Positions 26,757 to 36,859 are shown, counted from the stretch's first letter. The stretch: DNA of 55,977 bases from an uncultured cyanobacterium (GCA_903858015.1 CAIOGZ010000075.1:1-55977); one strand, 5' to 3'. Notes: generated by a model from the sequence alone, not told the origin. A program made the numbers and translations.

Positions 26757-28217
26757 ATGTACCGAATACACCATAACGGGCATCTCTCAATCGAGGAGTT
26801 CCATGTGCCTTTTGGGGGCAAGTTAGACTCGGACAAACGCTGGGTGCTCTTCTCGTCTCTGATGCCATGGGAAGCGCTGGAAGAAACATATGCCCCTCAG
26901 TTCACCCCCACGACTGGCTCGCCTGCGAAGCCAGGGAGGCTGGCGTTTGGGGCACTGTTCATCAAGCAGCGGCTAGGCTTGCTCGATGAGGAGACCGTAG
27001 AGCAGATCCGAGAAAACGCTTACATGCAGTTTTTCCTTGGCTTTGCCGGCTATTCCAGCAAGCCACCGTTCGACCCATCGATGATGGTTCATTTCCATAA
27101 GCGATTCTCGAAAGAGGATCTGAATCGGATCAACGAACTCATTGCCGAACGCGGTAAAGCCATGTTGATGGAAGCCGTGGCGTCACTCCCAAACGATGAC
27201 GATTCTGACGATCCAGATGCTGATGCTGGTAAACAGCTCTCACTCGACGAACTTGAGAAGCCTGCAGATTGGCCAGAGGGCAAGAACTGGGGAACGCTCA
27301 CCATCGATGCCTCTTGTACGCCAGCCGACATCACCTGTCCAACTGACCTGAAGTTGCTGAACGAGGCGAGGGAGTCTACAGAACGGATCAATGATGATCT
27401 CTGCGACCAGCGGTCCGATCTTCGCAAACAGCGGCCCCGATATGATCGTGGTAGGGCACGTGCTGTTTTCCTCAATGTCGCCAAACAGAAGAAGCCACGC
27501 AGCCGCAAGATAAAAGCCACAATACGCTGGCAGCTCGGCTACCTGCAGCGGAATCTTGATGCCATCGATGCCCTGATCGCCTCTGGCGCAGAGTTCTCGG
27601 GCCTGACAACACATTGGTGGCACAAACTCTTAGTGATCAGTGAGCTGCACCGCCAACAAAGCATCCTGCTTTACGCCAAAACGCGCAGCATGCCCGACCG
27701 TATCGTCAACTTGGTTCAGAGACAGGTTCGTCCCATTGCTCGTGGCAAGGCAAGAGCTGCTTTTGAGTTTGGCGCCCTAGCCCGCAGAGCTTCCGCTTGC
27801 GGTAGATTAGATTGCCCGTGCGTAATTGCTTTGCCTTCCTGCACAGGATCAGCTGGGATCCATACAATGAAGCTGAGGGCCTGATTCCACAGGCCAAGAA
27901 AAATAAGCAAAAACACGGCTGCTTTACAGAGCGAATCTGCGCCGATCATATTTATATCAACACCAAGAATCTCAACTTCTGCACCAGGAACATTATCCGG
28001 CTATCTGGTAAGCGATTAGGGAGGCTGCCCAAGGATCCAGAGGCGAAATGAGGTGGAAGGATGCTTTGGATCAGGGAAGCGGAAGTATTCTCTAAAGCTG
28101 ATTATGCCTCGGCTGGCTAAAGGTGCAGAGACCTCGATCTCCATGGCATTTCTGGTGATGTGCGCGGAGAAGATCCGGAGGCTCCTTAGCCTCTTTTTTG
28201 TCCTTATCTTTGCCTAG
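26757..28217 (+). pseudogene. frameshifted IS5-type (DDE) transposase, copy 1
   Basis: The first frame (26757-27884) begins MYRIHHNGHLSIEEFHVPFG and has the conserved PFDPSMMVHFHKRFS block, then GTLTIDASCTPADITCPTDL, which carries the first catalytic Asp. Near 27770 the reading shifts. The continuation HRISWDPYNEAEGLI, ERICADHIYINTKN and NIIRLSGKRLG lies in another frame (27844-28048). The C-terminal helix AETSISMAFLVMCAEKIRRL ends at TAG 28215-28217 in a third stretch. The protein is homologous along its whole length to the copy at 31038-32577, which lies in the opposite orientation. Not functional as read. Confidence 0.85.
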
Positions 28218-28601
28218 GTCTGCGCTTGGCAATGGCCAGGCTGCCTCTGGATGGCGCTCAGGAACATTTGCCTGCTCGAGTCAACCGAATCTCTGGTCAC
28301 TAGATAACCGTGCTTAGGAGATGCCTACGCAATGGTGCTTGGCTGCAATCGAGCCAGCTCGCGATTTGTTTTCTTAAGGATCTCTAATTCTACTCGACAA
28401 CTCTTGGAGCAAGGAGCCCATCCTACCTAGTGGCGCATCCTTTATAGCGTAAAATATACAAGCGGCAAGGCTCGTCATGGCTTGCTGTATCTACCAAGAT
28501 CTCGGCTCACCCCTAGCCTCTGGCAAAGGCACAGCATCAGCAGGCTGCCTGAACGCGCTATCAATAGATACTTTTACAAACCCTTGAAGACTACATGGTT
28601 T
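28218..28601. other. gap without recognised gene
   Basis: Between the IS relic and the 3' end of the AT-rich orphan gene. I see no coding frame with recognisable content, no tRNA and no clear terminator. Confidence 0.5.
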
Positions 28602-30266
28602 CTATCGAACAAAAAGCTCCATTAATTCTCTGTTTTCCTCTATAGATTTAATAATCTGCCCTGGATCAACGCTGTAGCCTTCCTTTGTTTGTAGATCATT
28701 TACGCGCAAGACGACTTCGCCATCTTGATTATTAACTCTTATACCTATAAAAGGTGGCATATTTCCACTAGTATAATTTCGCAAATCTTCAGTGCAATTT
28801 ATTAGCATTAAAGGCCCAAAGCCAATGACGGGTTTACGCAATATCATGTGTGGAATGACATCCCCAGATCCACATGTCTGGATAAACAATCCTGCCAGCT
28901 TATAGTAATACATCTTTGCCAATAGATCAAGCCCTGTTATAACATGGCAATGATATCCGTTTGCAACAAGAGATCTTTGAATTTCTAAGCTCAAAGCAAT
29001 TTCTGACTGCATAGTTTCAAAATGACTGGATTTCATGCCTGGAAAATTTGTCATCCCATCAATTAAAAAAGAGACGTTAGGGGTGAGCCCTACAAGATAA
29101 CGAGATATAGCTACTATTGTCTCCAAAGAATTTAACCATGGTCGGCCGCCCAACCTCAAGGAATAAACGACACAAATTTTGCCATCAGTTTTATTTAAAA
29201 CAAATGAGTCCATCGGACTAATTTTTTCTGTTGGAACCTGAATACTACTTGAAGGAGCGGTTGAATTGGTTAGTTTAAAAGCTAATTGAGAAGCTGCTGA
29301 CCGCATAACTGGATATGCTCTCAGAGCAAGAAGGGGGAAACTACACCAAAAGTCGCCGCGCATGTCTTCAAAAGACAACTTACAAGTAGGTACAGTCGTC
29401 TTTAGCATCTGAGTGCTAGCGGTGAAATTATGCGGGCCCTCGACAAGTACAAGATTTTTGGGCATCTGTATATATTCAGATGCCGTGACTATACCTAGGG
29501 CGTCATTCCAAATATGATGACCGAAACAATCTATGTCTTTCGTCAGCAAACCAATGCGATTTGAGCTTTTTCCAGGGTGCGCATTTTGGATTGCATCTAT
29601 TCTAGGAGTTAAATTAAGAAGAGGCCTAGCTAAAGTTAAATACTTAAATAGGCTCCGCGGGCAGGGCAAGGCATGAAGGTCAATAGCCTGTGAAAACTTT
29701 CTTTTAAAGAAAAGATTCAAAAGATTAACATAAAGGTAAATTTTCAACAAAACTGAACTAGCTTTTATGGAAACTTTATCAAATAAATCTTTTCTATCTT
29801 TTCTATTGAGATAAGCGGAGTTTAATGCTATTGATTTTAGCTTCAATGCAATAATGTTATAATTTATATTCAACCCTGATATACTCTCGTCCTTATATAT
29901 CTTCCACTTTCTGGTATCAATTAAGGCAAGTGGCAGATTGTAAAATGTTGCATGAACAACGAACTCCCAAGGGCGATCCGCAAGACCATAGCAATAATAT
30001 AAAATGAACTTGCCACTCGGATCGGATAGTAGAATAGTACTTTTTATCAACTTTGTGGTTTTGCCAGTAAGAATATTTATGTTGAAAGCCATTGACGCGA
30101 TGTGCATGGCCAATGTGGGCTGAGATATATTTGTGGAACTTTTCAAAACATCTTGGAAATAAATTGATGAACATTCTGACTGTTCATACAGAACACTCAT
30201 CTCGCTCAGCAATCTCTGCTGCTTCTTGGACAGCAAGTGAAGTTGCAGCTGACCAGTTGAGTCCAT
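28602..30266 (-). CDS. AT-rich orphan protein, possible glycosyltransferase
   Basis: A 554-residue protein that I cannot assign to a family. There is no signal peptide. The N-terminal half is rich in Ile, Lys and Asn. From about residue 240 there are alternating strands and helices (IGLLTKDIDCFGHHIWNDAL, KICVVYSLRLGGRPWLNSLE, VSFLIDGMTNFPG), and near 480 a GLFIQTCGSGDVIPHMIL and RKPVIGFG stretch resembles the donor-binding end of GT-B glycosyltransferases. It is clearly more AT-rich than its neighbours and lies alone between two oppositely oriented IS5-type relics, which suggests transfer. It starts at the ATG 30266. Confidence 0.6.
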   Translation of the reverse strand: MDSTGQLQLHLLSKKQQRLLSEMSVLYEQSECSSIYFQDVLKSSTNISQPTLAMHIASMAFNINILTGKTTKLIKSTILLSDPSGKFILYYCYGLADRPWEFVVHATFYNLPLALIDTRKWKIYKDESISGLNINYNIIALKLKSIALNSAYLNRKDRKDLFDKVSIKASSVLLKIYLYVNLLNLFFKRKFSQAIDLHALPCPRSLFKYLTLARPLLNLTPRIDAIQNAHPGKSSNRIGLLTKDIDCFGHHIWNDALGIVTASEYIQMPKNLVLVEGPHNFTASTQMLKTTVPTCKLSFEDMRGDFWCSFPLLALRAYPVMRSAASQLAFKLTNSTAPSSSIQVPTEKISPMDSFVLNKTDGKICVVYSLRLGGRPWLNSLETIVAISRYLVGLTPNVSFLIDGMTNFPGMKSSHFETMQSEIALSLEIQRSLVANGYHCHVITGLDLLAKMYYYKLAGLFIQTCGSGDVIPHMILRKPVIGFGPLMLINCTEDLRNYTSGNMPPFIGIRVNNQDGEVVLRVNDLQTKEGYSVDPGQIIKSIEENRELMELFVR

Positions 30267-30439
30267 GGTTAATTGATAAGAGTCTGAAGAGAAAGAAAGG
30301 GGTATTCCCCCCTTGCGTTGCGTAATGGCTGAGGCAAGAATAGCCTGAACAGACAGTGAACAGGGTGGAATGGCTGGATGTTTTTCTTGAGGGGCAGAAT
30401 TACTTCAATATTTCATGTTAAAGCATAACGATTATCTTG

Positions 30440-30712
30440 TCAAGCCTCCTGGCTGATCGCGGCTGTCTTGTAAGCGGGGGCTGCAGAGCCCAGTGACTGC
30501 AGCATCCGCCTCCGAGCGGCGATCGAGGACTCTGCGCCCTGTGGGGAAGCTGCAACCTCGTGCACCTGTTGCCTGGGTATTGCACCTGCAGGCGGGGGGG
30601 GGCTCTGCAGGTCCAGCAGATCCTCCAGCTCGGCGAAGGTGGCCATGCCCTTGGTAGAGGACTTCAGGCCGGCCTCCAGTTGCCAGGTCTCGTCATGCTT
30701 GCCCGGTGTCAA
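30440..30712 (-). CDS. small hypothetical ORF beside a palindrome
   Basis: A 90-codon frame with a TTG start inside the palindrome; an internal ATG gives MATFAELEDLLDL. The product is Pro/Ala-rich with a short acidic helix and no family I recognise. It may be the 3' piece of a larger lost gene, since it abuts what looks like an IS end. Existence as a gene is doubtful. Confidence 0.25.
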   Translation of the reverse strand: MTPGKHDETWQLEAGLKSSTKGMATFAELEDLLDLQSPPPPAGAIPRQQVHEVAASPQGAESSIAARRRMLQSLGSAAPAYKTAAISQEA

Positions 30713-30744
30713 CTAAGAAGGGGCTAGCCTAAGTAGTTGACACC
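30705..30744. repeat. 11-base perfect inverted repeat, IS-end-like palindrome
   Basis: GGTGTCAACTA at 30705-30715 and TAGTTGACACC at 30734-30744 are perfect reverse complements around an 18-base spacer. The inner TGTCAACTA...TAGTTGACA has the TG...CA ends typical of many insertion sequences, so this may be two abutting IS ends or a minimal relic. The following 293 bases to 31037 contain another short inverted repeat (GGCGGAG/CTCCGCC near 30784-30813) but no gene. Confidence 0.7.
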
Positions 30745-31037
30745 GAGAACCTTGACGGTAGAGTGATTAGTGGTTGCATCACAGGCGGAGATTGACTGTG
30801 ATCAGCACTCCGCCGACCGGGATTTCAAAAACGAAGTGGCTTGCCACAGAAGCCAGTGTCAAGAAGCGCTACTCGCGTGCACTCACGACAAATTATGCCT
30901 AAAATTGCAAGCTGCGCACATATAGACTAAGTAGGGCTTGCTGATTTACCTGATCGAACATTTCATTGCGCCAAGGGCGGCTTGATCAGCCTGGACGATC
31001 AAGTGCGAACGACGTCGCGCCTTATGCAAAAGGTAGC

Positions 31038-32577
31038 CTATGCAGCCCACAAGCGCCCTGAACGACGCCAGGAAGCCCATAAGCAGAGCATCGCAAAGTA
31101 GATCGAGACAAGAAGAGCAAATAAAAGGCGCAGTAGCCTCAGGATCTTCTCCGCATTCATCACAAAGAACGCCATCGTGATCACCGTTCTTGATGTTTTA
31201 ACTAGCTTGGTCAGAATCCGATCAAGTCCGTATTTCCGCTTTCCCGATCCGATCCTTCCCTCAATCACCGAACGCTTTCTTAAGTCTGATTTGAACAGCT
31301 CCTGCTGCTCTGGTGTCTGCATTTCGGCTGCTGCTTGCTTCTTGCGTGGGCGGCCACTGAGCCTGATGTTATTGTCTGCACAGAACTTCTTGTTGTCTGA
31401 TGTCATATAGATCAAATCGGCACAGATTCTCGCTGGGTAACATCCTTGCTCTTCCTTGTATTGCATGGCACGTGCGATCAAGTCGTTGGCTTCATTGTAG
31501 CTGTCCCAGCTGATCCGATCCACATCGACAAATCCGTTATCATCAGAAATTGAGATCTTGGCCCCGAACTCAGTTTTCTTGCCGGCTTTGCCTCTCACGA
31601 TCGGTCTTACATGCGGTTTCGAAAGATTGACGATCCTGTCATCGATACGCCAGCTGTCATTGTCATACATATCCTGCTGCTGCCGATAGATCTCACTGGC
31701 GATCAGCAGTTTGCGGTACAGCTGTGAGCCAAGCGCTGAAAGCACTGCGCCGCAGTGGATCATGCCGTCAATTGCCCTGAGGTTACGGCTGATCTCGTCG
31801 AGCTGGAAGCGCTTCGCCTCGCGGATCTCCTCACGCTTTGGCTTCTTCTTCTTGATGATAGCCAGAAATAGATTGTGAGCTTTATCGCGATTGCAGCGGG
31901 GCTTACGGCCGATCTTTCCCTGCAGCTGCTTGAACAACTCGTCAATCACCTTCTCCGTTGTTTCTCGCGATTCATCAAGCAGTCTCAAGTCCACAGGATA
32001 GGGGATGTCATCGGGCACGCAGGTTGCATCAAGGATCAGAGTGCCCCAGTTGCTATCGGCCTCAAGCGATGCTGGCTTCACGCCAAGCTCCTCCTCAATG
32101 GCCGCAAGCTGCTTCTGCTGTTCTTGATCTGTTCCGTCTTCCTGCTGCGATTCCGCCAGCAGCTCCTGAATCATCGCGATCCCATTAGCCTTGGTCATGT
32201 TATTGCAGACCTTCATCAGGTCAGCCAATGCGCTTGCGGAAATGCACCATCATTGATGGGTCAAATGGCGGCAGTGGCTGGTAACCGCTCAATCCAATGA
32301 AAAATTGCAAGTAGGGTGATTCTGTGATAAGCGCCACTGTCTCCCGATCCGTCACGCCCAACCTTTGCTGGATGTACACCGCTCCGAATGCCATCTGGAA
32401 GGGCTTGGCTGGGGCTCCTGTCTTGGCGGAGAACTGGGGCGCATAGTGGCTTTCCAGTGACATCCACGGAATCACCTTGTGGAGCAGAACCCAGCGGTTG
32501 TTGGGATCCAGCTTTCCACCAAAGGGCGAGTGAAACTCCTCAATCGACAGCTGACCCGTGTGCTGAAAAACGTACAT
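31038..32577 (-). pseudogene. frameshifted IS5-type (DDE) transposase, copy 2
   Basis: The N-terminal part (32577-32221, 118 codons) starts MYVFQHTGQLSIEEFHSPFG and ends PFDPSMMVHFRKRIG with a stop. The remainder (32228-31038) continues with DLMKVCNNMTKANGIAMIQE, GTLILDATCVPDDIPYPVDL, VDVDRISWDSYNEANDLI, RICADLIYMTSDNK and VITMAFFVMNAEKILRLL. A small deletion near 32225, two bases short of the expected spacing, breaks the frame. The downstream part is otherwise whole, so it is a young pseudogene, or active if the frame is bridged by frameshifting. It shares architecture with copy 1 but the two are clearly diverged. Confidence 0.88.
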
Positions 32578-32908
32578 TTGCGTGCCAGCAGGATCTTCTA
32601 AGCCAGAAATGGCTGATTGCAGCCCATCCTAACGCGAGACTGCCCCTGGAATCAACTGTGGCGCAATGGATCTGGGTAATTCAGCAAGCCCTAAGTATGC
32701 ATGCTTGCTTGAAACATCTTTCTATAATTTTTGTCTTTCTAGGCTGGGGCCTTGTATAACCTTCAGGGGATTCCAGTATGACATAGCCAGGAGAATTTGA
32801 TCTGAATTCCATGTTCGCTGTGCTTGTCTCGGCGGCGGGAAAGTGCCACTAGGCAATTTACATGAAAACCCATGAGGTTCTGGTAGGCTTCAAAACGCCT
32901 ATAAAATG
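32578..32908. other. gap without recognised gene
   Basis: Lies between the start of the IS5-type copy 2 and the 3' end of rfbE. It should contain the left end of the IS, but I could not define terminal repeats. No coding content recognised. Confidence 0.5.
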
Positions 32909-33970
32909 CTAGCAAAATAGAGAGAAATTAATCTCTGTCCACTCAAGCATCGAGGCAATACCTGATCTGCAGCTTGTCAAGGGGGACCAATCTAGGATCC
33001 GCGCAGCCTTGCTGATATCAGCGATAAAGCAATCTTGATCACTAGAACGGCGGGGTGTTACCTCATAGGCAAGAGGAGGTATGCCAAGTAGATCAGAGAG
33101 GATGGCAAACAGTTCAAGGAGGCTAAGGGAGTTAGCAACGCCTCCACCAATGTTGAAAATCTCACCGGTAAGCCGATCGCGATGATCATAAGCTGACCTG
33201 TATAGCCCGATCAAGTCATCGGCGTGAAGAACATCGCGTACTTGCTTACCAGTCCCCGCAATAGTGAAGGGCTTAGGGGAAACTCCATCTTGGAAACAGG
33301 CCTTCTGCTCGATAGCTTTTTGGCAGAACCAACCTATCCAGCCTTGGTCAAAAGAAGCAAACTGGCGACCACCATAGATCGAAGAATGACGGAAGACGAC
33401 AGTCTTTAGACCATAGACTCTTGCCCAATCTCGTACATACTGATCGGCAGCACCCTTGGAACAGCCGTAGGGGGTAGAAAAATCAAGCGCTAGCGCTTCG
33501 TCTAATCCGTTGAGATAGTCGGGCAGGATATACCTCGTGGCCGTTTCTTCATAGCGTAACCACTCCAAATCTCCGTAGACCTTATTGGTGCTGCTATAGG
33601 CAATAAGCGCATTGGGAGATAAGTTTCTTGCTGCTTCTAGCACGTTGAACGTGCCCAACACGTTAGTATGGAGATCCCTTTCTGGGTCTTTGAGTGAGGT
33701 CGTCATCGCGACCTGACCACCAACATGGCAAATATAATCGAAGGGCGCATGCCTCCGGAAGACCGCAAAGACAGCCTCTTTGGCTGCAAGGTCGACCTGG
33801 ATAAAGTGAAAAAGACCAGGTGCAGCCTGATTCTCAAGCCAGACCAGATTGGCTGATGAACCACGCCGAAACAGAGCATCCACCACGACAACCTCTGCAC
33901 CCTCGCGGAGATAAGAGGAGGCAATATTCGAACCAAGAAAACCACATCCGCCGGTGATCAAGACCTTCAT
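32909..33970 (-). CDS. rfbE: CDP-paratose 2-epimerase (CDP-tyvelose synthase)
   Basis: A 353-residue extended SDR very like RfbE of Salmonella Typhi. It has the N-terminal LITGGCGFLGSNIASSYLRE and HVGGQVAMTTSLKDP. The catalytic region reads YSSTNKVYGDLEWLRYEETA and TPYGCSKGAADQYVRDWARV. The segments RHSSIYGGRQFASFDQGWIG and WFCQKA, and then GTGKQVRDVLHADDLI, are also present. RfbE uses tightly bound NAD to invert C-2 of CDP-paratose, giving CDP-tyvelose. The ATG directly follows the TAG of the upstream synthase gene. It is the last gene of the rfbF-rfbG-(rfbH relic)-synthase-rfbE operon, the same order as in enteric tyvelose clusters. Confidence 0.9.
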   Translation of the reverse strand: MKVLITGGCGFLGSNIASSYLREGAEVVVVDALFRRGSSANLVWLENQAAPGLFHFIQVDLAAKEAVFAVFRRHAPFDYICHVGGQVAMTTSLKDPERDLHTNVLGTFNVLEAARNLSPNALIAYSSTNKVYGDLEWLRYEETATRYILPDYLNGLDEALALDFSTPYGCSKGAADQYVRDWARVYGLKTVVFRHSSIYGGRQFASFDQGWIGWFCQKAIEQKACFQDGVSPKPFTIAGTGKQVRDVLHADDLIGLYRSAYDHRDRLTGEIFNIGGGVANSLSLLELFAILSDLLGIPPLAYEVTPRRSSDQDCFIADISKAARILDWSPLTSCRSGIASMLEWTEINFSLFC

Positions 33971-34843
33971 CTAATTCTCCCAAGGTTGAGAAGATGCAGT
34001 GAGCAACCCGCGAAGATCGGGTACGTACCGATCAATTTGATCGGTGCGTTCTGGCAGGCTACCAGGCAACAGTTTACCAGGGGCCCCCATCTTGCTCCAT
34101 TCCTGTTCGGCGAAGGCATGCAGACTGGTACCCTTTCCAGTTCCAATATTAGCAACAAAAGGAACGGCAGAAATGACGTCTTGACGGCTGCAGGCCTTAA
34201 GCAGATACTCAGCGACTACTGAGGCGTGAACGAAATCACTGATCTGCTTACCGGATGTCATGGGAAAGTCTTCCCCTGCCAGGGCAGCCCGCCGAAGCGA
34301 CGGCCAAAAATTGCCCGCAAACTGACCCTCGCCATAAGCAGTAAAGATTCGCCCATAGAAAAACTCAAGTTCATGCTCAATTGCGAAGGCACGCAACAAC
34401 TGGAATGCCGCCACCTTGCTGGCCCCATAAGCACTAATAGGTTCTAAAGGAGCATCAGGGGGAATGGCGAAGTAGCGACGGGCGGACTCGCCGTATTCGT
34501 GACAGGTACCCGCTACCACGAAGCGGCGGACCCCGGCAGCTGCAGCAAGCTCAAATAAGCGCAAGCTGCCAACCACGTTAGCTTCTACCAGTACAGTCCA
34601 GGGCACTCGCCTTGGGCTGACTCCTACAGATGCTAGATGCAACACAGCATCAACACCATCAAGGATAGATGGAGCAATAGAGGCCAACGTACCAGTACAC
34701 CATTGGGGCTGAAGTGGTAACGGAATCACAGGGGAGGATTCCAAACTGCGCCGTAAAGCACACACTTCATGACCAGCCAACAAGGCGGCCGCCAAGACAT
34801 AAGATCCGATAAACCCGGTGCCGCCGGTGAGGAAGAGCCTCAT
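33971..34843 (-). CDS. NAD(P)-dependent SDR, probable CDP-paratose (or abequose) synthase
   Basis: A 290-residue extended SDR with TGGTGFIGSYVLAAALL at the N-terminus, a GVDAVLHLASVGVSPR strand, FVVAGTCHEYGES, the catalytic ISAYGASKVAAFQLL (YxxxK) and GRIFTAYGEGQF. The reductase step that turns CDP-4-keto-3,6-dideoxyglucose into CDP-paratose (RfbS) or CDP-abequose (RfbJ) is done by proteins of this kind. The position directly before rfbE argues for the RfbS role, because RfbE needs CDP-paratose. Sequence alone does not settle C-4 stereochemistry. The gene begins immediately after the stop of the rfbH relic. Confidence 0.72.
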   Translation of the reverse strand: MRLFLTGGTGFIGSYVLAAALLAGHEVCALRRSLESSPVIPLPLQPQWCTGTLASIAPSILDGVDAVLHLASVGVSPRRVPWTVLVEANVVGSLRLFELAAAAGVRRFVVAGTCHEYGESARRYFAIPPDAPLEPISAYGASKVAAFQLLRAFAIEHELEFFYGRIFTAYGEGQFAGNFWPSLRRAALAGEDFPMTSGKQISDFVHASVVAEYLLKACSRQDVISAVPFVANIGTGKGTSLHAFAEQEWSKMGAPGKLLPGSLPERTDQIDRYVPDLRGLLTASSQPWEN

Positions 34844-35005
34844 CTACGATTCAACCAAAAAGATCTCGATCACCCCATCGCCGAGGAGTACTTGCTTCCC
34901 TTCCGGCAGTTTTGGCGACGTAAGAGCCGAAATCGAAATCAGATTGATCAAGGAGCCGGAATTAACCAGCACCACGGACTGATCTCTCCAGACCGGGGAA
35001 CTCAT
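34844..35005 (-). pseudogene. internal fragment of a second rfbH
   Basis: A 53-codon frame from ATG 35005 to TAG 34844. Its middle reads VVLVNSGSLINLISISALTS followed by PKLPEGKQVLLGDGVIEI. This aligns with the block VNSGSSANLLALSALTSPLL of the intact RfbH encoded at 21427-22938 and with PGDEVI after it. All catalytic and iron-sulfur regions are missing. It sits exactly where rfbH stands in canonical rfbFGH-S-E operons, between rfbG and the synthase gene, so it is the remnant of the original copy. Its stop abuts the start of the next gene (TAGATG), preserving polycistronic spacing. Confidence 0.82.
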
Positions 35006-35012
35006 AGTGTAC

Positions 35013-36092
35013 TCACAAAGCCGAATTCTCTTCGTAGCTTATCAAGTCAGCCTTGCACATTTCAAGGGCCGACGCCTGTCCTTCCTGCACCTGCCGGTAC
35101 CAGCCAACGGTGCGCTCCACGGTGGTGACGAAATCCCAGCGGGGGCTCCAGCCAAGCTGGTGGTGGGCCTTGTCGATCACCAGGTTGAGCAGGCTGGCCT
35201 CGTGGGGGGCCCGCGGGTCGCTCTGATCCTGCCAGCTCCCCGGCCAGTGGCGCAGGGCCTGCTCCACCAGCTCCCGCACGCTGCGGTTGGCCTCCAGCTG
35301 GGGGCCGAAGTTGAAGGCGGTGGCCAGGGAGGGATCGGCGCTGAGGCGCTCCGCCAGCAGCAGATAGCCGCCCAGGGGCTCCAGCACGTGCTGCCAGGGG
35401 CGGGTGGCCGCCGGATTGCGCACGCCGATCGGCTCGCCCTTCGCCAGCGCCCGCATCGCATCCGGCACGATCCGGTCTGCCGCCCAGTCACCCCCGCCGA
35501 TCACGTTGCCGGCTCGGGCGCTGGCGATGCGCAGCTGGGGGCTCTGGTGGGGCAAGGAGCCGCAGAAGCTGGCGCGCCAGCTGGCGATTGCCAGTTCCGC
35601 CGCCGCCTTGCTGCTGCTGTAGGGGTCATGGCCGCCGAGCGGATCGTTCTCGCGGTAGCCGTAAAGCCACTCGTTGTTGCGGTACACCTTGTCGGTGGTG
35701 ATCAGCACCGCCGTGCAGGGCTGCTCCAGCCGGCGCAGGGCCTCCAGCAGGTGGATCGTGCCCATCACATTGGTGGCCCAGGTGGCCGTGGGCTCGGCGT
35801 AGCTGCGGCGCACCAGGGGCTGGGCGGCCAGGTGCAGCACCAGCTCAGGGCGCGTTTCGCCCACCAGCTCGTTGAGCTGGTCGGCATCGCGGATGTCGCC
35901 GAGGCGATGGTCAAGGCGCCGCTCAAGCTCCAGCTGGGAAAACAGGCTGGGATTGGTTTCGGGCGCCAGGGCAAAGCCGGTGACCTTGGCGCCGAGCTCA
36001 AGCAACCACAGGGCAAGCCAGCTGCCCTTGAAGCCGGTGTGGCCCGTAAGCAGCACACGACGGCCACTCCAGAAGGAAGGATTCGGGGTCAC
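35013..36092 (-). CDS. rfbG: CDP-glucose 4,6-dehydratase
   Basis: A 359-residue extended SDR that converts CDP-glucose to CDP-4-keto-6-deoxyglucose. It has [20 protein letters not shown] (the RfbG form of the Rossmann motif), [27 protein letters not shown] and [13 protein letters not shown] with the YxxxK. The C-terminal half has [13 protein letters not shown]. The GTG start overlaps the rfbF stop by four bases (GTGA). The product feeds RfbH, whose intact gene is distant. Confidence 0.93.
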   Translation of the reverse strand: MTPNPSFWSGRRVLLTGHTGFKGSWLALWLLELGAKVTGFALAPETNPSLFSQLELERRLDHRLGDIRDADQLNELVGETRPELVLHLAAQPLVRRSYAEPTATWATNVMGTIHLLEALRRLEQPCTAVLITTDKVYRNNEWLYGYRENDPLGGHDPYSSSKAAAELAIASWRASFCGSLPHQSPQLRIASARAGNVIGGGDWAADRIVPDAMRALAKGEPIGVRNPAATRPWQHVLEPLGGYLLLAERLSADPSLATAFNFGPQLEANRSVRELVEQALRHWPGSWQDQSDPRAPHEASLLNLVIDKAHHQLGWSPRWDFVTTVERTVGWYRQVQEGQASALEMCKADLISYEENSAL

Positions 36093-36859
36093 CAGCGTTT
36101 CCAGGGGGCTTTGCCGCTCTCCCAGAGCTCTTCGAGATGCGCCTTGTCGCGCAGGGTGTCCATCGGCTGCCAGAAGCCGTGGTGGAGGTAGGCCTGCAGT
36201 TGCCCCTCGGCGGCCAGGCGCTGCAGGGGCTCGGCCTCCCAGGTGGTGGCATCGGAGTGGATGGTGTCGAAAACGCCAGGCTCCAGCACAAAGAAACCGC
36301 CGTTGATCCAGCCACCATCGCCCTGGGGTTTTTCCTGAAAACCAGCCACGCCATCCCCTTCAACCAAATGCAATGAGCCAAAACGGCCCGGTGGTTGCAC
36401 CGCCGTGAGGGTGGCCAGTTTCCCAGCGGCACGATGGGTGGCGATGGCGGCGCCGATGTCGACATCGGAAACGCCATCGCCGTAGGTAAAGCAGAAGGTT
36501 TCTTCCCCCACGTAGCGCTGCACCCGCTTCAAACGCCCGCCCGTAAGAGTAGCTTCTCCGGTATCCACCAAGGTGATCTCCCAGGGCTCGGCATTTTTTT
36601 GATGGACCTCCATCGAATTGGTGCGCATGTGAAATGTCACATCACTCATGTGCAGAAAGTAATTGGCGAAATACTCCTTGATCACATAACCCTTGTAACC
36701 GCAGCATATCACGAATTCGTTGATGCCGAAGCTGCTGTAGATCTTCAGGATGTGCCACAGAATGGGGCGACCACCGATTTCGACCATCGGCTTAGGCTTG
36801 AGGTGGGTTTCCTCGCTGATGCGAGTACCAAGCCCGCCGGCCAGGATCACGGCTTTCAT
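36089..36859 (-). CDS. rfbF: glucose-1-phosphate cytidylyltransferase
   Basis: A 256-residue nucleotidyltransferase beginning [20 protein letters not shown], with [19 protein letters not shown] (phosphate and base-binding loops), [13 protein letters not shown] and [13 protein letters not shown]. It uses CTP and glucose-1-phosphate to make CDP-glucose, committing carbon to the 3,6-dideoxyhexose route. First gene of the operon. The upstream intergenic region shared with the divergent ABC exporter carries a perfect 15-base inverted repeat. Confidence 0.94.
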   Translation of the reverse strand: MKAVILAGGLGTRISEETHLKPKPMVEIGGRPILWHILKIYSSFGINEFVICCGYKGYVIKEYFANYFLHMSDVTFHMRTNSMEVHQKNAEPWEITLVDTGEATLTGGRLKRVQRYVGEETFCFTYGDGVSDVDIGAAIATHRAAGKLATLTAVQPPGRFGSLHLVEGDGVAGFQEKPQGDGGWINGGFFVLEPGVFDTIHSDATTWEAEPLQRLAAEGQLQAYLHHGFWQPMDTLRDKAHLEELWESGKAPWKRW

